From: Euglena gracilis
Taxonomy: Eukaryota > Euglenida > Euglenophyceae > Euglenales
DNA length: 64,000 nt
Reading direction: 5' to 3'
Assembly: GCA_039621445.1 (NCBI GenBank)
Contig: CP154955.1
Location: 24,514,064-24,578,063 of the forward strand
Shown here: in pieces, positions 10,896 to 23,044 of the stretch
Numbering within the stretch: the first letter of the stretch is position 1
Layout: every line of letters begins with the position of its first letter
Notes under the pieces: model-generated
Told to the model about the DNA's origin: nothing
Database searches by the model: none
The model's input: the letters and a program-made list of their open reading frames with translations, nothing else
Made by a program: the position numbers and the translations under genes

Positions 10896-11696
10896 TCTGG
10901 CAGAAATGCCAAATGGGAATCGTCATTGGGGGGAAGGGGAGGATCCAGCTGCAATGCATAAAGAATGAAGCACGGCGGCCATATGAAGACGATGACGATA
11001 CCCACCCCCCGCCTGAAGTCAGCGAGTTCATGCGGTGACAAATTCCAGGGGGGCTGTGGTCATTCCAACGTGACAACTCAGCAGCCAAAAATGGCAACTT
11101 CCACGAGGCCGAATTTCCTGGGTAGGCACTGCCCGGGGTGGGGGTGCCCCCCCCTCCAGTTGCACTAACTCTTCTTGTCTGTTTACGGCTGGCGTCAACC
11201 ATCCCCCCTCAGTGTCGCCAAAAAAGGCCCAACAATTGTAGAATTGTAGGTTGTGGGCCAAGAGAGCCCTAAAATGGGCTTTTCTGGGCAGCTGGTGCCT
11301 TCAAGAATCATCGAAAAACAAAGGAAAAACTTAACTCAAATCGGCGGCACTGGACAAACAGAAAGGAATGGAAGGGGCCCCAAGCCACAACCCACAGGGT
11401 TTCCGGGATTCCTGTGCAGCCCATTCAGCCCTGCCTCTGGAGATAATCTCATACAGCTCAGTGGGGAATGGGATACGATTCTGCGAGGACTGATAAGGAA
11501 CCAGGGCGTTCGGTGGCCCCCACTGTACGGGGAGGATGAAGTTGGGGGACCCCCACCCAGGAATAGAGTTTCCAGGTTCCTATTCAGTTGTGATCCACAA
11601 TCCGCTTGAAGAAAAGGACCTCTTGCGGGTGGAAATGCTTCCGGTCTAATCGAGGACAGGCTTCACCGATGCAGCAAAAATGCAGCCCTCCTGTCA

Positions 11697-11767
11697 CTTG
11701 TGTCGGCGGCGGCGGCAGCAGAGGGCTCTCGGCTGTGGTGGGCGGGGGCTCGTTTGAGCACAGCAGT
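11697..11767 (-). CDS. Histidine kinase, linker exon after the ATPase domain
   Basis: Begins LLCSNEPPPTTAESP in the phase left by the exon at 12,540-12,660 (CT+A gives Leu) and follows CTG plus five bases. It is proline-rich, as expected between an ATPase domain and a receiver. The 3' end is uncertain: intron motifs occur after 11,739 and after 11,697, both giving phase 1, which does not match the next exon found. Confidence 0.4.
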
Positions 11768-11910
11768 GCGTCCAGTGAGGCTGTGAAAATGACTCGGTCA
11801 GCTGTGGGGCACCGTGCGATCGAGTTGATGGGTGCAAGCATAACACGTGGGAAGAAGGGGTCGATGGAAAACAAAAAGATATATCACCAGAAGCGAGCCC
11901 AGCACACACC

Positions 11911-12072
11911 ATGGAGTGGCTCTTGCAGAGAATTCCGGAAATGATTGCACTGTTTGCCACAAAGGTTGCGACAGCATTGAAGCTGGCTCACAACCAAGCT
12001 CCTGTGTTCAGCAACCCATTTGGGTCTGACAATGCCAAAATTCTGGAGGGTGAAAATTGGGAGGTTGATTAA
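11911..12072 (+). CDS. Small open frame, 53 residues, unknown
   Basis: ATG-initiated frame starting MEWLLQRIPEMIALFATKVA and ending ENWEVD before TAA. It has balanced amino-acid composition, an amphipathic N-terminal helix and an acidic end, unlike the homopolymer-driven frames around it. It lies on the strand opposite the kinase, inside one of its introns. I do not recognise it; it may be a remnant of an intronic element or chance. Confidence 0.3.
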   Translation: MEWLLQRIPEMIALFATKVATALKLAHNQAPVFSNPFGSDNAKILEGENWEVD

Positions 12073-12539
12073 CACAAAAATGGTGGATATAGGGCAGCAA
12101 CCTAACCCACCAGGTCGAGGCAACACATATGTCCTGCTATTACGGGGAGGAGGGTCCACCAGACCTCCGTTGAAGAAATATATCTCCCTGAAAATGGTTG
12201 CTGAAATGGTCCCTGGAAATGACAGGTGGGCAATGCCAGGGATGCTCTAGGTTGGCAGCAGGGACTCTGACAAAATACCTAAATACTGCATCGAGCATGA
12301 CAGTTGCCCCAAGAGGGCATAACAAAATATGCAGAATGGGTTGAAAGAATTTGTATAAAAAACATTGAGAATTCACCGATACCAATGCTAAAATTTTGGG
12401 GAAATCAAGAACAAAGCATAACAAGCATAACAAAATGCACACTGTTTGATGAAATGAGAAGCCAAAACAGGAAAACGTTGAACACTCTGAGTCATATGAA
12501 ATACATCAAAAAGTTATGGTGCAACTGTCTCTCCTGCGG

Positions 12540-12660
12540 AGATCCATGGCACACCAGGCCCCCTCCTGCCTCATCGACAGGTGGATCCCGCCGCACTTCG
12601 CCGCCAGCACGCAGTGGGACAGCCCGATCTGGAACGACAGCCGGTCGGTGCCCTGCAGCC
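12540..12660 (-). CDS. Histidine kinase, ATPase domain C-terminal exon
   Basis: Encodes GTDRLSFQIGLSHCVLAAKC and then GGIHLSMRQEGAWCAMD, matching the last helix and strands of a HATPase_c-like domain (G-box region, helix rich in small residues, then G-hydrophobic strand). The intron before it runs 12,661-12,951, starting AGCCAG and ending CTGGCCCC, with the C+GG join in frame. The exon ends before CCGCAG. The usual GxGxG spacing is not seen, so this is a divergent ATPase. Confidence 0.65.
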
Positions 12661-12951
12661 GGGGCCAGGGCTGGACGGGAATGCCCAAATGAAGGCCGGG
12701 GTCGACCCAGGCTTCGATCTACGGGTGTCGGGCCCCCGGGGGGACCTCCCCACATACACCCTGTACGCCCTCCTCATTGAAGCCTGGGTGAACTCCTCCC
12801 ACCCACCACGGCGCTTGGCAGGTGGACAACTCCTCCGGTGCCGAAAGAAACGTTTTACCTCAAATTGGCACCCGTGTGAACACGGGAAAGGGTGGGGGGG
12901 TGAGGGGGTAACGTGGCCCACCAGCCATCGGGTCCCCCGTTCAGCCTGGCT

Positions 12952-13072
12952 GGGGCGGCGGCTTGCCAGCGAACAGCTTACGGACGTCCTCCGGCGTGAG
13001 AGGGGGGCGCTCTGGGTTGGCGGCGTTGCTGATGGCGAAGCAGATGCGCCAGTGCTGGTCCGGGCTGAACTC
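12952..13072 (-). CDS. Histidine kinase, ATPase domain central exon
   Basis: Encodes EFSPDQHWRICFAISNAANP and ERPPLTPEDVRKLFAG. The pattern 'hydrophobic strand - N-A-A-N-P - LTPEDV-LF' is the middle of the ATPase domain in hybrid kinases of this type. The start follows CTG plus five bases; a neighbouring CTG would move it by one codon. The exon before it, which should carry the N box, was not found between here and 16,208. Confidence 0.65.
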
Positions 13073-13099
13073 GGCAGCAGCGCTCCGGGGGGGCGATTC

Positions 13100-15700
13100 C
13101 TGCCTTGAATGGATGAAGGGATGCGACATACCACAGTGTGATTAAACGTCATGCCCCGTGGTGTTACGGGTTGGCAATGACACTGACTGCATACACACAA
13201 CATATAACACACACATTGCAACACAACTCATACACACACACACACACAAACCAGATTACCAAAAATTGCTGAAGTCGCTGCGTTGCAGCAAAACTGCCAA
13301 TTAGAAATCCCTCCAAACGTCAAACATGCCCCCCACACAGAGTTTTGCAGAGGCCAGGGGGAAAAATTGACGATGGGTATTAACCTTAAATTGAGGTTAT
13401 AGCTGCGGGAACAACTTCCCACCCATAGCATTGTTTTTACCCATTTTTCAGAAGGACTCCAAATGGTGGAATTGGAGCAGATGCACACGCCTCCCTTTGG
13501 CAAGGGGCACAAGGCAATGGGAATGCAAGACACCAGGAAAAAAAGGAACAAATGATGTATTCAACTCAACACCCTGAAGAAGCTCTGGATTTCTCCACTA
13601 ATCAGAAACTCATGCACAGTGAGCTGCACATCCTGAGAAGTGCGTATCTCTGACATGCCTTGATTTCCAAACCCATGCAATTCGCATTCACTCCACTAAT
13701 GGACACTTACGCCTTCCAACCCCACTCAGGTCTCGTTTGAAGAGCCTCATGGACTCCCAACTAAAGAATTGTGATGCATTTCCCCCCTCTTTGGTGTCAA
13801 AGGTGTCCACTTCTGAAGGTGAAAACCATCATGAAATCCTTGGGTGGGGGGGTTCTTTGAGCATTTGGTTGTAAAAAAAAAATCCTGATGACTCCCTCCC
13901 AAATACAGAACCCGCCCAATATACCTAAAAATTGAACCTCCCCTGGGGTAACCCCCCCATTTAACAGGGTATGTCACATTTCTGGACCACGATTTCGCAC
14001 CCTCAGGGGTGCGCACTAATTTGGGCCTGAAATTGGTTCAGTGTAAAATGGCCGTTTTGGGTGCACACTTTTTTGGACTTTGCTTTTGGAGGCCCAAATG
14101 TGCGACAGCTATTTGGAAAATGTGAACCCTTTGGGCACTGCGCACTTAAATTTGGGGAGGGTTACTTGATTTGGCGACCAATTTTTATATACCCCCCCCT
14201 TCCCTTTATCCCCCTCTTTCGAGGCGCATGAAAGGCACCCAAAAAAAATACCAGGCTCTGGAGTCGGAGAGGAAGCTAATCACACAAATTTTTGAAAAAA
14301 AATGGAATTAAAAAATGCCAGCAAGATTATCACCTAGCATATATTTTTTACACTGATTGCAAGACGACAGGTTCTATATTTGTGTGGTGCCAACCTGAAA
14401 GCTGCAACCGAAGAAAATGAATTGTCAAAAGCGAGATGGCCCCTTGCCGGAACGCGTTGAGTCGGATGGAGCAGAGGACAGGGGGGTGAGTGGCTCAAAT
14501 CTGGTGGGAGGGAGTGCGGGCACGGATTTCATACTCGACCATGTGTTGTTGACCTTCCCCCCTCATCAAAAGGAGACATTTTCTGGATTTTAGGAATGGG
14601 AACATGAACTTCAATCCTCAACGCTGGTCAACTTGATGACCTACAAAATTGAACCTGCCTTGCAGCCTTGCATTTTTACTTGAATTTTACTTTGCTCCTG
14701 TTCTCTGTACGTTGAGTGCCCCCCTGCGGATAGTTGAAAATCGGAGAATATGTGTTCGCAGGGTTGAAATCACTGCAATATGGTGCATCCCTGCAAACCT
14801 CCCTGTACTCTGCCCCATCCCGCAGAGATTGCATTCTCGCCATCGCAGCTCCTCTGGGGCAAAATTCAACTGAGACGTCTGGGACATGCTGGTGTGGTCA
14901 ACTCAACTGCACTCCCTGGAAATTGTCACTTTCAAATTCAGTGGGGCATGCCCAAGGCAGTCCTTAAGCAAAAAAAATTCCTGTTCCAGCCCAAAATCCG
15001 TTGGAAAAATGGCCGAAAAATTGGCCACACTTTGGCAAAAAAAGGGGGGGGGATGATTTTTGTCATGAGAAAATGCATATGTGGAATTATCACCCATTGC
15101 AAAAGTGAATGTGTTGGATAAACCGATGAAAAGTGCTTGTTCTGTGAGTAATGCAAGGCTTTGTCCTAAGTGTAACTCAACCAGTACAGGCAGGGGTGGC
15201 AACGGTCCACCGTGAGAACTGTAAATCAAACTTCTGAAACAATATCCTCCCCATAAAAATAACCCCACAATCTGACCCCTACCGCCCTCCTGACTTTGCG
15301 AAGTTGGAAAAAAAAATCACCCTGAAAAAAATGACTGAAACTCCTAGTTTTACCCATGAGAATAAAATTGCGATGCTTGGATTGTTGTAAAAACGTTGTT
15401 GAGACACATTAAAAGTGATCATGCAAAATGCAAAATCTCATTATTTGATTTTAATTGTTTTCCCCTATTTCCCCTCTTTTTCTGACTATTTACTGCTGTT
15501 GCACAATGCATTCATCCATCCAAAGCAGTTGTGCCTGCGAGGCTGTCCAGCCTGTCATGGTGGGCTTGTAATGTTGAAAACCCCTTGAGATGGCTTGAAA
15601 GGACCTGGAATGGACTTGCCAATTTTTTTCATGGAACTTCAGAACTTGCAAATTCAATCATCGGAGTTTGAATCCTCCTTTCTTCTTTATACAAAAGGCC
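13100..15700. other. Kinase intron region; N-box exon not found
   Basis: Contains a short CA microsatellite at 13,228-13,250 and otherwise low-identity sequence with C/G runs. The kinase should have at least one exon here, carrying the Asn-rich N box of the ATPase. I checked minus-strand candidates near 13,255-13,300 and 14,430-14,470 and neither fits both phase and intron motif. Confidence 0.4.
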
Positions 15701-15728
15701 AGATCACAAATTTGCAGATTTACAAGCG

Positions 15729-15746
15729 ATAATAATAATAATAATG

Positions 15747-15815
<69 letters not shown>

Positions 15816-15923
15816 GTAATAATAATAATAATAATAATAAAAAAAATAATAATAAAAATAATAATAATAAAAATAATAATAATCATAATAATAATAATAA
15901 TAATAGTAATAATAATGATAATC

Positions 15924-15975
<52 letters not shown>

Positions 15976-15985
15976 CAACAATAAA
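15729..15985. repeat. AAT trinucleotide microsatellite
   Basis: About 85 units of AAT with scattered point changes. It produces long Asn or Ile frames that are not genes. It lies within the kinase gene, between exons 16,208-16,330 and 12,952-13,072. Confidence 0.95.
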
Positions 15986-16207
15986 ATGCAAAAAATGCAG
16001 TTTTTTTTTTTTGAAAAAAGGAACCAAAATTCTGTAAAATCAGCACAAAATAATGCTTTGAACCACGGCCACAAATGATAAAACTCAGACGAACAAAGAC
16101 ACCTTCTGTCACATGTAAACATCAATACAGTGTGTGTGTGTGTGTGTGTCTGTATTTGTCTGTCTGTCTGTGTGTGTGATGGGCCAGCACTGCATTTGGA
16201 GCTGCGG

Positions 16208-16330
16208 CCAAGGATCAATGCCATGAGGGTGGCGTCGAGGAGCACCACTGTGGCCGGGGCCTGCACCGCAATGGGGCGGCCAGCCACCAGCTGGTGGGTC
16301 AGGTCGGAGAGCCGGACCTGGCCAGGGACC
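16208..16330 (-). CDS. Histidine kinase, ATPase domain N-terminal exon
   Basis: Encodes VPGQVRLSDLTHQLVAG, then RPIAVQAP and LLDATLMALIL. LDATLMALIL corresponds to the helix that leads into the N box. The preceding exon ends CC and this one starts G, giving the proline of EYRPVPGQV. The intron before it begins GGCCAG and ends CTG plus five bases. The exon ends in phase 2 at CCGCAG. The next exon in the protein was not located. Confidence 0.7.
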
Positions 16331-16736
16331 GGTCGCAGGGCACAGGCGGACGAAGGTTTGGAGCCCTGGGAGGACTTTGCAGGTGGGTGGTGGGTGCTTG
16401 GCAGAAACAAGAAAAACTTTTGCTGCTTGGAGGTCGCCGCAGCAACCTGACTGCTTTCAAACACATTTTGCTGATTTAAGCTTGACGACATGGCATATGC
16501 ATGTGACATTTATAAAACTCCTTTATACACATCCGTACATGATATGTATAATGTATATGGATATGGACATACATATGTATACATCAAGAGTTTTTAAGAC
16601 CGGGGGGGAGGGGGTCGGCACCCACTCACCCACCCACCCACCCCCTGGGGTGGGCCCCCCCGGGGAGGGGGGTCCTGGGGGACCCACCCACTTTTGCACG
16701 AAAATGGCCCAAAATGCTAAAAAAAAAAGCACCTTT

Positions 16737-17245
<509 letters not shown>

Positions 17246-17574
17246 GTCATATCATCGTATTGATTGGTACCAGTTTTTCACCCCCATTGCATTGCAGGTT
17301 TTCTGTTTTAACGTTGCATCATTGGCCTCTCTTTCGGAATGTGGCATCTCCTTTGTTGCTAAACATGGGGAAGCAAACGGATTTGGGTGGGAAAAGGTTG
17401 GCAAGGATCAATGAACAGTAATAGCTATTTCAGTGTTACACGTAATGCACATTGATCACAACACAGAGGCGACAAAGCCAGCAAATCTGGAAATTCAGAA
17501 TTAAACAAAACACGACACATTGTACCAAACGTATGGCTGACGGCGGGAACGGCTCCCCGTCACCTGCCCTGGCC

Positions 17575-17678
17575 GGCCGGTACTCCCCGGCGGCCAGCTT
17601 CAGGTACGTCTGCCGGTCCTTGCAGCTCTGCACGCCTCGCTGCAGTGACGCAACGCAGTCTGTCAGGAGGGTAGCGTC
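17575..17678 (-). CDS. Histidine kinase, linker helix exon
   Basis: Encodes DATLLTDCVASLQRGVQSCK and DRQTYLKLAAGEYR. The 'C-x2-R-x2-Y-L-x-L-A-x-G-x-Y' pattern is a helix between the H box and the ATPase domain in related kinases. It follows CTG plus five bases in phase 0; a second CTG allows a start one codon later. It ends CC before GGCCAG, and the next exon restores frame. Confidence 0.65.
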
Positions 17679-17930
17679 CCCAGCAGTTTGCCGCTCACCA
17701 CTCAGCCACACGTGCCATCCCACTGACACTGGCAAACTGTGATGCCCAATGAGGTGTCGGGTGATGCCGCCAACGACCTTGATGGACAGGGGGGCGAATG
17801 CGGGCGGATGAATGTGGATGAAGGGTCTGAACGTCAAACGAAGCTCTGCGACTGCGAGATGGCCACTGGTGCTCTTGGGGACACCGTTGCCCAACCGTCG
17901 GCCGGTGCGGGGCTGAGGGGCCAGCTGCTC

Positions 17931-17993
17931 CCCCGCCCCGCTGAGGAACACCTCCAGGTTGGCCGCCACGTCGGCCAGGATGTTCTTGAGGGT
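17931..17993 (-). CDS. Histidine kinase, H-box helix exon
   Basis: Encodes TLKNILADVAANLEVFLSGA plus G. Together with the preceding exon it forms LNHTLKNILADVAANLEVFL, the phospho-acceptor helix of this kinase type. The intron before it (17,994-19,916) begins GCCCAG and ends CTGCACCC; CAC-like repeats stand at both edges. The end is set by GAGCAG in phase 0. Confidence 0.7.
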
Positions 17994-18742
17994 GGGTGCA
18001 GGCCACCCGGCGGGATGTGGGGCCGACCTGAGGGTAACCCCCAGACATCGAGAAGAGAAACAGGAAAAAGAAGAGAAATCAGGGCAAATACAAGCTCAGG
18101 ACAATTTTATCGGAGGCTCTGGACCCCGGGGGGTCTCCAGAAGGTTTTTTGTGGCCACAATTGGAGGAAGTCCCCGCCATTCTGGCCTCCCCCTGCAGCA
18201 GACCCAGTTCTGAGGCTGGGTGACAAAGCCCCCAGCAATGGTCGAAGGGAAACCAAACAGAATTCCATCGGACCCTGGACCCGGGGAGTTGGGGGCTGCC
18301 GGTGAACGACGGTCTTGGCTACGCCCTCTGGCTTCAGAAAATGCCTCACCTGCCAGAGATTGAAAAACACGAAGAGGTCGAATAGAGGTGTTTCTAAAAC
18401 GCTCTGGGGGAGAAATTGTAATTCGGGGTCCTCCCCAGCATCCTGCAGGAACGTCTCTCCCCAAGGTTGGGTTTTGGGTTTTGGGTCCCCCCCCCAAAAT
18501 TTTGTTTTTTGGGTACCCCCCCAAAAACACCAAAAATTTGTATTTTTGGGACCCCCTCTTTGAAAAATTTTACCCCTAACTACCTAAAAAAGGCCCATTT
18601 TGGCCAAGAAAAGCCATTTTTTTTCAAAATTTTCTGCGCCTGCGGCGCCAAAAAGTATATCTCACCCCCCCCTGCCCCCCCCGGGGGGGGGGGGGGGTCC
18701 GGCCGGACCCCCCCCCCCCGGGGTGCAGCCTTAAATAATCCT

Positions 18743-18792
18743 TGGGGCTGCAGCCGGAATCGAACCACCGACCCCCCGCGTGCAAAGCAGGC
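18743..18792 (-). tRNA. tRNA-Ala(TGC)-like remnant, 3' half
   Basis: On the minus strand CCTGC-TTTGCAC-GCGGG forms an anticodon arm with anticodon TGC, followed by GGTGGTTCGATTCCGGC as an imperfect T arm. The D arm and a matching acceptor strand are absent. The arm resembles bacterial or organellar tRNA-Ala. It is probably a fragment inside a kinase intron, not a working gene. Confidence 0.4.
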
Positions 18793-18811
18793 AGGGGGGT
18801 GTGATCATTGC

Positions 18812-19175
18812 AAAACCTCCCCCCAAATAATACCCCCCCCCTCGGGGTCCGACTTTGGCCACCAAAATAATCCCCCCCCCCCCCCGGTTTCGGGCCGAAG
18901 GCCCGGATTTTTGACCTGAAAACGTGACAACAAATTACGAAAAAAATCGATTTTTTGGATCATCTGGCCTCCAAAGAATGCTAAATTTCATGAGAAAGTA
19001 CAAAAAACCCCAAAGGGGGGTTTTGGAGCTATTTTTGCTCCTACGGAACTTCGAAAATTTTCGAAAATTTTGGGGAATAATACCCCCCCCCAATTAATAC
19101 CCCCCCCCTCGAGCCGGGACTTCGGGCGAAAAAATAATACCCCGGGGGGGTATTATTTGGGGGAGGGGTTACATG
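18812..19175 (+). repeat. Dispersed repeat family A, copy 3
   Basis: Same segments as 655-1,012 and 8,226-8,590. Located in the kinase intron 17,994-19,916. Confidence 0.75.
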
Positions 19176-19916
19176 TCTCGAACAGAAAATTGCATTTTGG
19201 GGAATTTTGAAAGGCCTTGTGGCCCCAAAAAATTTCAGGATCCAAAATTGTACTAACCGATGTGTCGACCATTGTTTCCCGTGGTTTTCTCTCATCGTCA
19301 ATGGCGACCCAAAATTTTGATTTTTGGGTACCCCCCCAAAATTTTTGGGCCGATTTTGGGACCCCCCCAAAAATACAAAAACAAAACCCAACCTTGCTCT
19401 CCCAAAACAATCCATGTTTCTGTTTACCTAGACCCAACCTGGAATTTTGGGCGGAACCTGAAACATAGAGAGACAAAGCTGCAAAAAGGTGCTGGCTGGA
19501 ACCTCATGGGGTGTTTGACTTTCAGCACATGGATTCAGGGGAAAATGCAAAAATTTTTAACCCTCCATGTGTCCCCATGTCACAAACAATCTGAGAAAGA
19601 GTTGACGCCAGTCAGAGTTGACACCGAAAAAGTTGACGCCAGCTAGCTGGGGCTGAGACAAACATGAAACACAACAAAAGCACGATTCCTTCACCTGCCT
19701 CGACTTGCAGCGAAATATTTGGCATTCAACACATTCTTTTTGAAAGACCTCCCGAGGGTTTTCAACATATTACTTTCCATATTGGGGGGAAAACTCTTAA
19801 CCACCCGCAGGGAGGTTTGCCGATCATTGGAAGGTACAGGGCTGGCTCCAAAGGCATGCAAACCACCGCTGCCATTTGTGCCGGGACTCCTCCAACCGAC
19901 CAAAGAGGGCCTGGGC

Positions 19917-19959
19917 GTGGTTCAGGATGCTATCAGCCAGTTGGGAGGACTGCAGCTCC
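19917..19959 (-). CDS. Histidine kinase, 43-base exon with the H-box histidine
   Basis: Encodes ELQSSQLADSILNH; the last codon (19,917-19,919) is the candidate phosphorylated histidine. The first base completes a Leu codon from the membrane exon at 20,224-20,414. The intron before starts GGTCAG and ends CTGGCCCG; the intron after starts GCCCAG. The surrounding open frame continues on both sides, but only this part fits the family pattern. Confidence 0.65.
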
Positions 19960-20223
19960 CGGGCCAGCTGAGTCTGGGCCAAGAAGCTGGCGCGGCGCGT
20001 GCTCTCCGGGGCTACGGCAGTCCGCCGGCCCACCCCAGGCCCCGACCCATCCCACGGCGCAGACGGGGCGGGGGACTGGTGTGGTGCCATCACCACCACG
20101 GCGGCACAGTGGACGACCCGTTTGAGCCCAGTAATTGCCACTTTGGTTGCATCTTCGTCTCAGCATTCGACTTGAGGCCAATGATTCGATGCCGACCATG
20201 GGTATGGAACCGGCCGGCTGACC

Positions 20224-20414
20224 AAGACGACTGCCCGGACTGCCCCGTGCAGGATGAGGCTGATGACCATGAACGCCATCCACCCACCCACCGACAGGAA
20301 CGTGCTGTTGCTGAGGACGGCGATGGTGACGGAGGGGCAGGCGAAGGTGCAACCGCAGAATGTGAGGATGCTGACGCCGTAGGCCAGCACGGTCCACGGT
20401 TTCGGGGGCGGGCT
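20224..20414 (-). CDS. Histidine kinase, transmembrane exon (two helices)
   Basis: Begins SPPPKPWTVLAYGVSILTF and contains two hydrophobic segments, the second within GWMAFMVISLILHGAVRAVV. It follows CTG plus five bases in phase 0 and ends in TT before GGTCAG. It directly precedes the H-box exon, so the kinase core would lie just inside the membrane. Confidence 0.65.
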
Positions 20415-20499
20415 GCCTTCAGCGGAAAACGCAGGTGTGTGATTCGGAGATGGTCTGCCCGAGCACCTTGGTTTGCAAAAAAATATCCCTGCATGTTTC

Positions 20500-21110
20500 G
20501 CTCATGATCATGGGGCCTCCTTCTGGAAGAGGGTTTGCTGACCCAAAAGCCTTGAGGGAGGGCCCACAGTGGCTGGGGTATTGACTAGCAAATTTCGCAA
20601 CTTATTGGCCAAAAAAAAGTCGAAAATAAAAACAAAACATAACTGACAAAAAATATGGGCACTGGTCCAAAAAAATGCAGGATTTTTGGACTCAAGGAGT
20701 TTACACTGGGAAAAAAAAACTTAAAACATAAACTTTGAAAATAAAAAGAAGGTAAAAAACACAATACGCACCAAAAAATCAAAACACACACACAATCGTT
20801 TGTGTCTCATTTCAACATTTTGATTCAATTCACAAAAAATACCACAAGGGTAAAAATTTTGCGAAGGGGCAAACTGGGGAAAAAAAAACCATTTGGCTTA
20901 TTTTAGAAGAAAAATTTCGAACGTGAGCACATGCTTTGCTTACTGACCGGGGGGGGGGGTCGGTGGATGGGTGCGGGGCCTTGCTAGCAAGGGTGGCACC
21001 CTCCCCTAGCAACCTCCAGCACATCACCCAACATTTGGTACCCTCAGCACATACTTGCATCACTAAGCAGGCTGACCCGGCCGCATGACACATGGAATAC
21101 GATCAAAATG
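20500..21110. other. Kinase intron region, AT-rich
   Basis: A/T-rich sequence between exons 21,386-21,540 and 20,224-20,414. Phase requires a small additional exon here (starting with one base, ending in phase 0); I did not find one that also fits the intron motif. Confidence 0.4.
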
Positions 21111-21385
21111 CGGGCTACTGCCGCACAATTGCCCCAGAAACATAGGCAACTAAACAATTAACTTGTAGGTCCAGGCATTCAAAAAAACCACCAGCCACAA
21201 AACAAAAAAAAAAAAACAAATAACAGCTACAAAAAAATCTGCAGAACGGCCGCCTGCCCTTGAATGACAATGCGGTCAGGCGTTGTGCAAGCAAAAATGC
21301 CCCAGACAAAACAAACAGCCCCACAGCTCACATGATTGCCTTCCCTGGCTGGTAAGACCTTGAACGAGCGCATGAGTGCCTGTGT

Positions 21386-21540
21386 GCAAGCCATTGGGAG
21401 CCGATCCACGGAAGGTACACATGGATTGAGTACGATGCAAGCAGCTGCTCAATGTGGGCCTCCCGCGGTTGCAGGAACTTGGACAAGGGGTCTGGAGGAT
21501 CCAAAGCTTGGACATCCTCCACCCACACCATGTACTGCGC
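21386..21540 (-). CDS. Histidine kinase, loop exon between membrane segments (candidate)
   Basis: Encodes AQYMVWVEDVQALDPPDPLS and continues to YLPWIGSQWL, 51 codons of soluble composition. It follows CTG plus five bases in phase 0 and ends in phase 2 before ACACAG. Its position suggests a loop between transmembrane helices. Without it the exons at 23,045-23,231 and 20,224-20,414 would also join in frame, so it may be alternative or belong elsewhere. Confidence 0.45.
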
Positions 21541-22304
21541 GGCGGCAGGGGCTGGCATAATGGAGCAAACTCATTTTTCATTCAATTTTTGATCATAAAA
21601 CTCTTCTGCAATCAAGAGTCTTTTCTTACAGGACCCAAGGGGGAAAACGTCCAAGTTCTTGAAATATAAATTGTGGTGGTACGTTTTCATCTTGAGGTGG
21701 GCAGGAATCTGGATCCTATAGAAAGCTGAAAAAAATAATGAATAATACCAGAACCCCAAGCGCCAAAATTAAGGATATGCGAAGCCCTGGGGGGATCGGA
21801 CCCCCCTTCCTGACACTGGGGGGGGGTGGACACCCTTCTTCCTTCAAACTGAAAAGGGTCAATAAAATTTCTGTGGATGGACGAAAGGCGCCAAAATGTT
21901 TAAAAAATACCTGATTTTTCTTGGAAGATAAATCCAAAGATGTTCAACATATGAATATCTTGAACATTGTTTTCTTCTGGAAAATATCAAAATGGACAAT
22001 CTGCTTAAAAATGAGGGGGAAAGGCATTTTTTTGCACTCCCCAACGCGCAGCGCCAGAAGAGGCGCTAGAAGAAGGTAAGACCACCCCTCCCAACATCTC
22101 AAGGGGGTGGTTTGGGGCCCACTACCACCTTGACTGGGGGGGGCAGGGCTGTACAGGAAGGTTTGGTGGGGGGGTCGGCCCCCCACCTAGGAGGTGGGGA
22201 GGGTCGACCCCCAACCCACCAGGACACCTGCTCAATGCACCATGGCACCCTCCTTCGGCGCCGAAGGAAAGTTTTGACCTAAAAATCAGCCTCCGGACCA
22301 GGGG

Positions 22305-22790
22305 TTTAAAAGACCCCTCCCCGGGGGGGGGTCCAGCCTCCGGCTGGCAAAAAGGCTGCTGGCTGGAAACGAGCTGCTGGCTGGACCCCCCCCCCCGGGG
22401 TATAGGGGGGGAGGGGGGCTCCAGGGCTGGAGGGGGCTGGGCTGGGCTGGGTCGATGAAAAACAAAATTTTCTAATGCATTTTTTCCTTCTCGACATTTT
22501 GATGGATAGAGTTAGGTCAAGGCTGGGGACTGTGAAGGAGGAAGCTGTGCTGAGGGTAAAAAATGCAGGGATAGGTGAGCTGGGCGGCCCAGTTGGCTGG
22601 CCAGCCTGCGGCCACCTGGCCCGGCCTTCGGCCGGGCTGGACCCGACTTTATTTCACTCAACCCCCCAGGGGGGGCTTGCCAGCCCGAATTTGGGCTGCT
22701 GGCTGGATTTGAGCTGCTGGCTGGCTGGACCCCCCCCCCCCCCGGGGGGGAGGGTACCCTCCGGCTTAAGAAAACCCCTGCTCCAGACGT
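22305..22790 (+). repeat. Dispersed repeat family H, copy 2
   Basis: Matches 9,845-10,350 in order and strand, including GGGCTGGGCTGGGTCGATGA and GGTGAGCTGGGCGGCCCAGT. Both copies lie inside the span of the kinase gene. Confidence 0.75.
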
Positions 22791-23044
22791 CAAGGCACGG
22801 TGGACCCAACTTCCCAAAGATCCCTGGCCCACATGGGCAAGTCTGGATTGATGACAGGACCAAACAGAACCACCGCAGCATTTTGGTAGCAGACCGTGCT
22901 CCCAAAATGTTCAACCCGAGGATGCAGTGCACCAGCTTGCGCAATCCATCCTTAGAAACAAATGAAAAATGGTATTTGTTCCATTTTCAGCCAACAATTG
23001 CACCAAAGGAAAAGAAGCACTGCAGAAATACATTCAGCCTGAAG

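Noticed and set aside
12660-12990. Conventional intron between the two ATPase exons (GTAAGC donor with CTGCAG acceptor)
   Set aside because: Both sites look good, but the join shifts the frame away from GTDRLSFQIGLSHC; the nonconventional boundaries keep it.
13255-13300. Minus-strand NAATSAIFGN as the missing ATPase N box
   Set aside because: The phase and the CTG position do not fit; using the intron motif leads to a stop within a few codons.
14430-14470. Minus-strand LNAFRQG as the missing N box
   Set aside because: The frame does not match the phase left by the upstream exon, and only a partial pattern is present.
15668-16112. Long open frames of Asn, Ile or Tyr
   Set aside because: Direct translation of the AAT microsatellite in its different frames; no conserved protein.
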